Part shown: positions 57,926 through 64,000 of the stretch, one piece after another | How the letters are laid out: every line of letters begins with the position of its first letter | Numbering within the stretch: the stretch's first letter is position 1 | Assembly (NCBI GenBank): GCA_030411725.1 | Contig: MU839827.1 | Coordinates: 1,860,001-1,924,000 of the forward strand | DNA length: 64,000 bases | Direction: 5' to 3' | DNA from: Echria macrotheca | Taxonomy: Eukaryota > Ascomycota > Sordariomycetes > Sordariales > Schizotheciaceae | Notes under the pieces: generated by a model | What the model was told of the DNA's origin: nothing | Seen by the model: only the letters and a program-made list of their open reading frames with translations | The model's database searches: none | Position numbers and translations under genes: made by a program

Positions 57926-59350
57926 CTAAGTATAGGAATGTGACCACCAGGGCGATTCCAAGTCGTCTTCCAAGACGGGTTGGCCCTGTTTCTGGAGCTT
58001 CTCGGCCACCGCTTCGACGTCTTCCCACACACGCAGCACATTCCCGCCGACCACCTTGGCGGCGTCCTCATCACTGACACCCCTTTTCAGCAGCTCGGCA
58101 ACCAAATCGGGGAACTTGGACACATCCTCCAGCCCCCTCGGCGTGCTCGTGATGCCGTCGAAATCGCTACCAAGCCCGACGTGGTCAAAGCCGATGCGCC
58201 TCCCGACATACAAAACATGCTCGGCAACCCACTCGAGCGTCGAGTTGGGCGGGTAGAAATCCGGCACGCCATTCTCGCGGCCGGCGTCGACACACGAGAC
58301 AAAGTCCGGCGCAAAGTTGATCATGACGACCCCGTTGCGCTTTTTGAGGAGATCAAGCACGTGGTCCTGCACGTTGCGCGGGTGCGGACACAGCCGGTGC
58401 ACGCTCGAGTGCGAGAACATGACGGGCGCCGCGCTGCCCTCCCAGCTGTCAGGTCCGCCGCCGAGCACGGCGAGCTGCGTGTCGACGCTCGTGTGGGAGA
58501 GGTCGACGATGACGCCGAGGCGGTTCATCTCGGCGACGAGGGCGCGGCCCGCGCGGCTGACGCCGTGGTGGACGGGCGGCGCGACGCGGAAGGGGTTCTC
58601 CCATAGCGCCGCGTCGGCGTAGCGGTTGCCGCAGTTGTGGGTTAGCGTCGCGTAGCGCACGCCCTGGGCGTGGAAGGCGCGGAGGGTCGCGGCCGAGTTG
58701 CCTATCTGGTGGAGGCCTTCTATGCCCAGCGGGGAGATGAGCTTGCCGTGGGAGAGGAAGGCCTGGCGGGCGGTTTTGGGGGAGAGGGAGGAGGGGGAGA
58801 AGTCGGACGGGTAGGCGGCGAGGAGGCGCGTCATTACGTCGATTTGGTCGAGCGTGGCCCGGACTATGGGCGAGTAGTTGGCGGTGGAGTAGTCGGTTCC
58901 GTTGGGCGGGCAGGGCCAGAAGACGCTCCAGAAGGCGCCGCCTGCCTGGCCCTGGCGCAGGCGGGCGAGGTCGGTGTGGAAGGGGAGGGTGCCATTCTCG
59001 AAGGGTTTGGTGAAGTTGGGCCAGGAGATGTGGTTGTTGAGGTAGGCCCGGAGGAAGATGGCGAGGTCGTTGTGGCCGTCTGAGTTTTTGTTAGTTTATG
59101 TGTGTACTCGTGAGTGAATAGGGGTTAGGGAGGTGGGTGTGTTACCAATCAACGGTGTGCCCTTGAGGATGTGCTTGACACGGTCGTGAATCTCGGTCCC
59201 GGCCTGATTCCCGCTGCGCAGGTCATCGAGAAATGTCCAATCGGATGCTGGGGCGAACTGGAAAGCCACGAGAAACAAGCAGAAAGTCAGAAATACAACC
59301 GTCCGGAGAGCCTGGGCCGCCCGGAGCCCTGGATGTGTACCCGGCGCCAT
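57926..59350 (-). CDS. Membrane dipeptidase (M19, renal dipeptidase family)
   Basis: Two exons: 59350-59146 and 59079-57926, about 452 residues; the 66-bp intron (GTAACA donor, AACTCAG acceptor) splits the Asp codon of the first metal motif. A hydrophobic segment at about 16-35 is a signal anchor or uncleaved signal. The M19 fold shows DGHNDL (His and Asp ligands), the bridging Glu of SPLGIEGLHQIG, THNCGN, VDLSHTS and GLGSDFDG. These build the binuclear zinc site that hydrolyses dipeptides, including dehydropeptides. The C terminus lacks an obvious GPI signal. Fungal members are often found in secondary-metabolite clusters, but no such cluster is seen around it here. Confidence 0.92.
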
Positions 59351-60474
59351 GGTGTTTTGGGAGGGGAGTTTATCTGAACGGTTGGCTTGGCTTCTTCGGG
59401 AGCAGTGGGGTTCTTGTATCAGCGGCGAACGTGCCTTGCATCTTTTCAAGGGTTGATGAGCTTATCCGCGACCGACAGGTTAGACGATTATCCCCGACCA
59501 TTGCATTCCGGAGATACTAAAAGTCTAGCATGTGCTTATCTATGGAAGCTCTACGGAGTGTCTACCTGAATGCTTAGGTTACGACCTGGTTGCCTGGTTT
59601 CGGGAGGTTCATGAGGTGCATTCTATCCGTAGTGTACTCTAGGTGGTGTGCGTTAGAAAATCACCGATTGGTAATGCGCCAGAGTTCTCGAGGAAGCTGT
59701 CCTGCAGCAGCTCTCAGCCGATGACGCTGGATCGTGCACCTGAGAACACTGACATGAGCTCTGGTGTTTCAAGTTCACACTCCTAGCTGCCCAGCTATAT
59801 TTGCTTCCGCAAGACCTTAGGGGCCTCAATCGGATGACGGCATGCATCGCTGCAAACCACACCGACAAGAAATTTCCCTGGAACTTGGAACATTGCCACC
59901 CAAAATCGTGCCCGGTTCAACCCAAATCCACATCCAAAGTTCTTTCTGGCCTGCAGAAACTGGGGAAACGCTGGGCGAACCACAGACTCCAGGACCCCTG
60001 GTTCGGTTCGCGCTAACTGGCGTTGGCACTTCAAAAGTTCAGCTGTCATTTTTGGCGGCCTCGCGGTGCTTGCCGTAACCGAAAACCTTCAACCTCGCAA
60101 AAACATATCGCACCGGAAACAGGCAAAAATCGCAAGTTGCAAACACGGCTCCGCTGCTTGAAACTTCATCTCACCGTATTCCCGAGTCTTGGGCCGAACA
60201 GTCGGGGATCGACGCTGTCAGGCCTGGCAACCCCTGGGCCGTCTGTTAGTGGCTGACGGCATCGTCCCCATTCAACACCCACTCCAAGCCAAGCGTCGTC
60301 TGCCTCAGCCTCAATCGCGCCCACGCAAACTCTGGCTTCCCCTGCATACAACTCCAAAATCGGATTCCCGGCGACTGTTCCCACTCTGGCCCGAACAACA
60401 ACAATAACAACCTCCGAGTCGATTTGCGTCCCACTGTCCTGAAGAGCACACCGCAGCGATCTGCCGCCGCAAAG
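59351..60474. promoter_or_regulatory. Divergent promoter region, dipeptidase and RhoGAP genes
   Basis: 1.1 kb separate the two ATGs. The right half (from about 60250) is C- and A-rich leader-like sequence upstream of the RhoGAP ATG. No TATA box or coding frame is convincing. Confidence 0.5.
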
Positions 60475-63200
60475 ATGCCGGGCTTCTCGGACTCGTTCTG
60501 GTCCAACGACTATGCCGCAGGTATGCACAGCCTGCAGTCGTGATGGCCTAGCTATGTTGCTAACCGCCCTCTAGGGCTTGGGGTCCTGTTCGGCAAGCTG
60601 CAACAGGGCGTCATCGAGAACCGCCAAGTCCTGACCATCGCCCGAATGCGCGCCGAAGCAGAGGAGGCCTACGGCCAACGCCTGTCCGAAATAGCCCCGG
60701 CCGTCGACAAAATACAAGGCGGCTTCACCCGTGACGATGGCGCGAGCGTGCGGAAAGCCTACGAGGGAGTGCGCTCCGAGATGGAGGAAGCCTCCAAGAG
60801 CCACAGGAAGATTGCGCAGAACATCCGCGACCTCGTCGTCAACCCCTTTTCGCGCTGGTGCGAGGCCCACGAGTCCCGGATACAGGACTCGCAGGACGAG
60901 CTCCAGTCACGAATCAAGGCGCACGACAAGCAGGCCGAGGCGGTCAAGAAGCTGAGGAGCAACTACTTCAGCAAGTGCCGGCTGGTCGAGGACATTGAGG
61001 AGGAGAACAAGCTCGCCTTCCAGGACCCCGAGACGAGTCCCAAGGGGAAGCAGCCGATCCCCGAAATCAAGGTTGAGCCGGAACCCGAGCTGGAGGACGA
61101 GACGTTCGAGATCGGCGACGAGGTGTACTCTACAGAGCAGGTCAAGAAGATCCTGGCCCATATGCTCGGGAACATCAAGATGGGCGAAACAAAGACGTTC
61201 TTAGGGACATACCAGAACACCTCGGCAGGTACCGACATCGTCGAGTATTTGCAGAAGAATATGGGGTCATCGAGCGTCAGCTACGCCGAGCGAATCGGCC
61301 AGGATCTGATCACCAACGGTTTCCTGCGATTGCTGAGCGTCGGCAACACGTTCGCCAACAGCTCCAAAATGTTTTACCAGTGGAAGTCGAAGGCGTTTGA
61401 GCTCGCCGGTGTGCCGGAGAAGAAGGTGCCGCTTGCGAGGACGTTTTCGCTTCCCACGGCAGGGGGCGAGGGTTCCGACTCGCCCGTCGTCGGCGCCGTC
61501 AGCGAGTACCTCGAGAAGTGGAACGTCATCAACACAGCCCGTCCCAACGAGACGCCAGCGGAAAAGATGCGCCGAGAAGCAAGAGAGGCTGACGAGAGGT
61601 ACAAGGCTGCGATCCAGAAGCTCGACGAGATGCGCTGCGAGCTGGAGGAGGCCATCTTTGTGCATCTCAAATTCCTCGAGCGATGCGAGCTTGACCGTCT
61701 CAAGGCTATCAAGACGGTCGTGCTCGACTTCTCGGGCTCCATCAGCAACGTGATTCCTAGTCTTCAATCGACGGTTGACAACATGATGCTGTACCAGGAG
61801 ACGGTCCAGCCAGCCGGCGACTTGCGGTACCTGTTGGAGAACTACCGGACCGGTAGCTTTGCGCCCAAGGTTATGGTGTATGAGAACTACTATAACAGGG
61901 TTGACGAGCAGACGTTCGGTGTGGATCTTGAGGCGCGCGCCCGAGCGGATAGGAAGCGGGTGCCCATTATTGTCACTACGCTGCTCACATATCTGGATCA
62001 CCACTATCCGGATCTCGAGGGCGATGAGACGCGCCGCAACGTGTGGCTCCACGAAGTGCCTCTAACCCAGACGCACAAGCTGAGAGCCAAGGTCAACAAT
62101 GGCAAGGCGCCCTCGTTGGAAGTGTTTTCCGAATTTGACATTCCCACGGTTGCCAGTCTGCTGAAGCTTTATCTGCTGGAACTTCCCGGTAAGTCTGTCG
62201 GTCTTTAGATGCTGATGAAAATATGCTAATCCGCCCAGACTCGCTTGTGTCCTCTCATGTGTATGAGATTATTCGGACTATCTACAACACACCAACAGCA
62301 GACAGCGACCAAGCCCGCGTCCAGGTCCTGCAGCAAACGCTTTCACAGCTGCGACTAACCAACATCGCAACCTTGGACGCGTGCATGAATCATTTTACCC
62401 GGCTGATCGATCTTACCTCGGCAGATGAGGAGTACGTGGTCAAGTTGGCCACGTCTTTGGCACCTTGCATCATGCGGCCACGGACGCAGACATCGCTCAC
62501 GATGGAGGAGAAGCACGCCTACCGCTTGATTCGCGATTTGTTTGCGTATAAGGACCCCATCTTTACCGAGCTCAAGCGGCTGTCGACGCAAGGAACGTCT
62601 ACCGGGTCCGTCCGCGGCGAGAACAACCGTCCACGGGCCATCTCGACGGATGAGAGCAACCGCAAGGCACACATGGAGGAGCGGAACCGGCTTTTGCTGG
62701 AGAAAGCCAGCGGCAGCCGGAGCCGAGCGACGTCCCCGGCGCCGAGTCCGCGCGGACACCGACGGGACAAGAGCAGCGGCGGGCCCGAGACGCGGTTCCC
62801 CATCCAGCCGAGCCTGACCAGCCCAACGTCGGAGCGGAACAAGAGGCAGAGCATGGGGCCGGTGCTGCCGAAGCGGACGAGCCTCGAAGTGCCGGATGAT
62901 TATCCCATGGGTCTGAGTCATCCGGCCGATGGGAATTTTGTTCTTAACGGCGGGGGGCCTACTATTACTACTACGGCGACGGCGACGGCGGCGCCGCCGA
63001 GCGTGTCGACGGTTGCTGAGCAGATTGCCAAGTTGGAGACGGATTCGCCGCTGGAGAAGCGGAATAGTCTGGGACGGAGCGGGGCTAGGTTTGTAGGCGG
63101 GAGACGGGTGGCAGCGGCGGCGGGGTCGGAGAAGGAGAATAGACGGGATAGTAGCGCCTCGCAGGGGGTGACGCTTGTGGACCGCCCGATGGATTATTAG
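60475..63200 (+). CDS. F-BAR/DEP/RhoGAP protein (Rgd2-like)
   Basis: Three exons: 60475-60520, 60575-62188 and 62239-63200, 873 residues; the introns are 54 and 50 bp. The start exon encodes MPGFSDSFWSNDYAAG, the conserved F-BAR/FCH opening. An F-BAR helical region (residues 5-190 and resuming at about 360-450) encloses a DEP domain (about 195-285; GDEVYSTEQVKKILAHML, GTDIVEYLQKN). The RhoGAP domain is at about 462-640 (VPIIVTTLLTYL, then FSEFDIPTVASLLKLYLLELPDSLV). The tail is Ser/Arg/Pro-rich. In yeast, Rgd2 acts on Cdc42 and Rho5 at the cortex. In place of the usual arginine-finger motif (GxFRxSG) this protein reads VWLHEVPL near residue 504. Confidence 0.88.
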
Positions 63201-64000
63201 TGATTTGTCTGGAGGGTGTGTGGAGTTTTCGCGATACCGTAACGACATGACAGCTTTTTTGAAATGACATGGTTTGGTTTGGTTTGGTTGGAGTGTGTGT
63301 ATGTGTGTATGGGATGTGGTTCGGTTTAAACAAGTATGGAAAAGCTCGGGAATTAGTCTTGCTTTTTTTTTGTTCTGGTCTGTTAGCTTGGAGGAGGAGG
63401 AAGAGGAGGTGTGCTGTGAGGGGGAGGGAGGGTTCTTTGATGTAGGTACTATTCACATCGTCTTTCTGCTGCTTGCTTTGGCGGTTGCATGGATGGCCGG
63501 TGTTTTTCTTTCTCATAGGGTTCATTTTGTGTGTCTTGTTGACATTTGATGAGGGGATGAATATTATGACTATATATACTGATCTGTGGTTGTTCATTGG
63601 TTTACTTTTGTTGTTGTTTGTTGTGTGTGTGTGTGTGTGTAATATGGATACATCTACCGTTTATCGCTGTATACAGTGTGTGTGGGAAATAAGCTCTCTG
63701 CAGGGAATCTTGTGTGTGTATCGAGGTAAGAACTGGCTCAGCAAGAGCTGGGCCAGGTCATCTATCTATCTACACTATTCTGTTACCCTGGTTTGGTTGG
63801 CTGTGAATAGCTTCATCCGTTTGACTCAGTTGCCTGCAAGTAAACAAAGCAATCTGAGCTATGTAGTGTAATATGTTTGTTTGGGAAGAAGAGAGTGAAT
63901 GGGTAGGAACTAAGTAAGGGTTTCCCGGACCGGACCGGATCAGATCGGGATCGGATGTCATTGCTTTTTGCGAATGCCAAGCCTCGAGAATTCGGGACGC
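63201..64000. other. 3' flank with GT microsatellites
   Basis: 800 bp downstream of the RhoGAP gene. It is T- and G-rich, as in fungal 3' untranslated DNA, with GT-type tracts at 63292-63308 and 63622-63640. No gene is seen up to the window end. Confidence 0.6.
63622..63640. repeat. GT microsatellite
   Basis: About nine uninterrupted GT units in non-coding DNA downstream of the RhoGAP gene. Confidence 0.9.

Noticed and set aside
62355..63248. 297-codon minus-strand frame over the RhoGAP tail
   Set aside because: Arg/Pro/Ser-rich shadow of a GC-rich coding region.
1..64000. CRISPR arrays, rRNA genes, operons, viral or toxin genes
   Set aside because: No regularly spaced repeats, rRNA sequence or such genes were seen; the window is ordinary fungal nuclear DNA.

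Overview
This window is nuclear DNA from a filamentous ascomycete (Pezizomycotina, most likely a Sordariomycete). The evidence is short GT-AG introns (mostly 46-118 bp) with CTAAC/CTGAC-type branch sites, pyrimidine-rich leaders, GC-rich codon use, and recognisable Pezizomycotina orthologues such as a TeaR-like prenylated polarity protein, an F-BAR/DEP/RhoGAP protein and a 1,044-residue vacuolar M28 protease. It holds no operons, CRISPR arrays, rRNA or convincing tRNA genes.

Layout. 1-4838 has no supported gene but holds a small inverted-repeat (MITE-like) element. 4839-6600 (-) encodes the TeaR-like CaaX protein and 8075-9425 (+) an MPPED-type metallophosphoesterase. 9426-15143 is a 5.7-kb gene-poor stretch with repeat fragments. 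15144-16847 (+) encodes a J-domain protein and 19697-21543 (-) a sterol O-acyltransferase. 21544-24814 is a second repeat-bearing stretch; it shares two repeat segments with the 12-kb region and contains two small coiled-coil ORFs. 24815-27093 (+) is a protein kinase with DLG instead of DFG, and 28894-31107 (-) is Hsp90. 33775-34231 (+) is an FKBP and 34593-35579 (-) a flavin-reductase-like protein. 36017-36661 (+) is mitochondrial bL31m, 37005-38906 (-) the retromer sorting nexin Vps5, and 39418-42313 (-) TAF5, which lies head to head with MED11 (42945-43583, +). 43915-44596 (-) is a small secreted protein, 46117-49412 (-) the vacuolar membrane protease, and 50062-52180 (-) the branchpoint-binding protein BBP/SF1, divergent from a secreted alkaline phosphatase (53127-55383, +). 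55853-57841 (+) is the APC/C subunit Cdc16, 57926-59350 (-) a membrane dipeptidase, and 60475-63200 (+) an Rgd2-like RhoGAP.

Function. Most genes are conserved housekeeping genes: transcription initiation (TAF5, MED11), splicing (BBP), folding (Hsp90, FKBP, J-protein), trafficking and vacuole (Vps5, M28 protease), polarity and Rho signalling (TeaR, Rgd2-like) and cell cycle (Cdc16). They are unlinked in pathway; the one functional pairing that stands out is the divergent TAF5/MED11 pair. The alkaline phosphatase promoter carries a CACGTG site and a TATA box, as expected for a phosphate-starvation gene.

All exon structures were assembled by eye from splice motifs, reading frame and remembered family features. 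I did not find a clear, new multi-gene system. The least explained DNA is the pair of repeat-linked regions at 12.2-12.6 kb and 22.0-23.4 kb.
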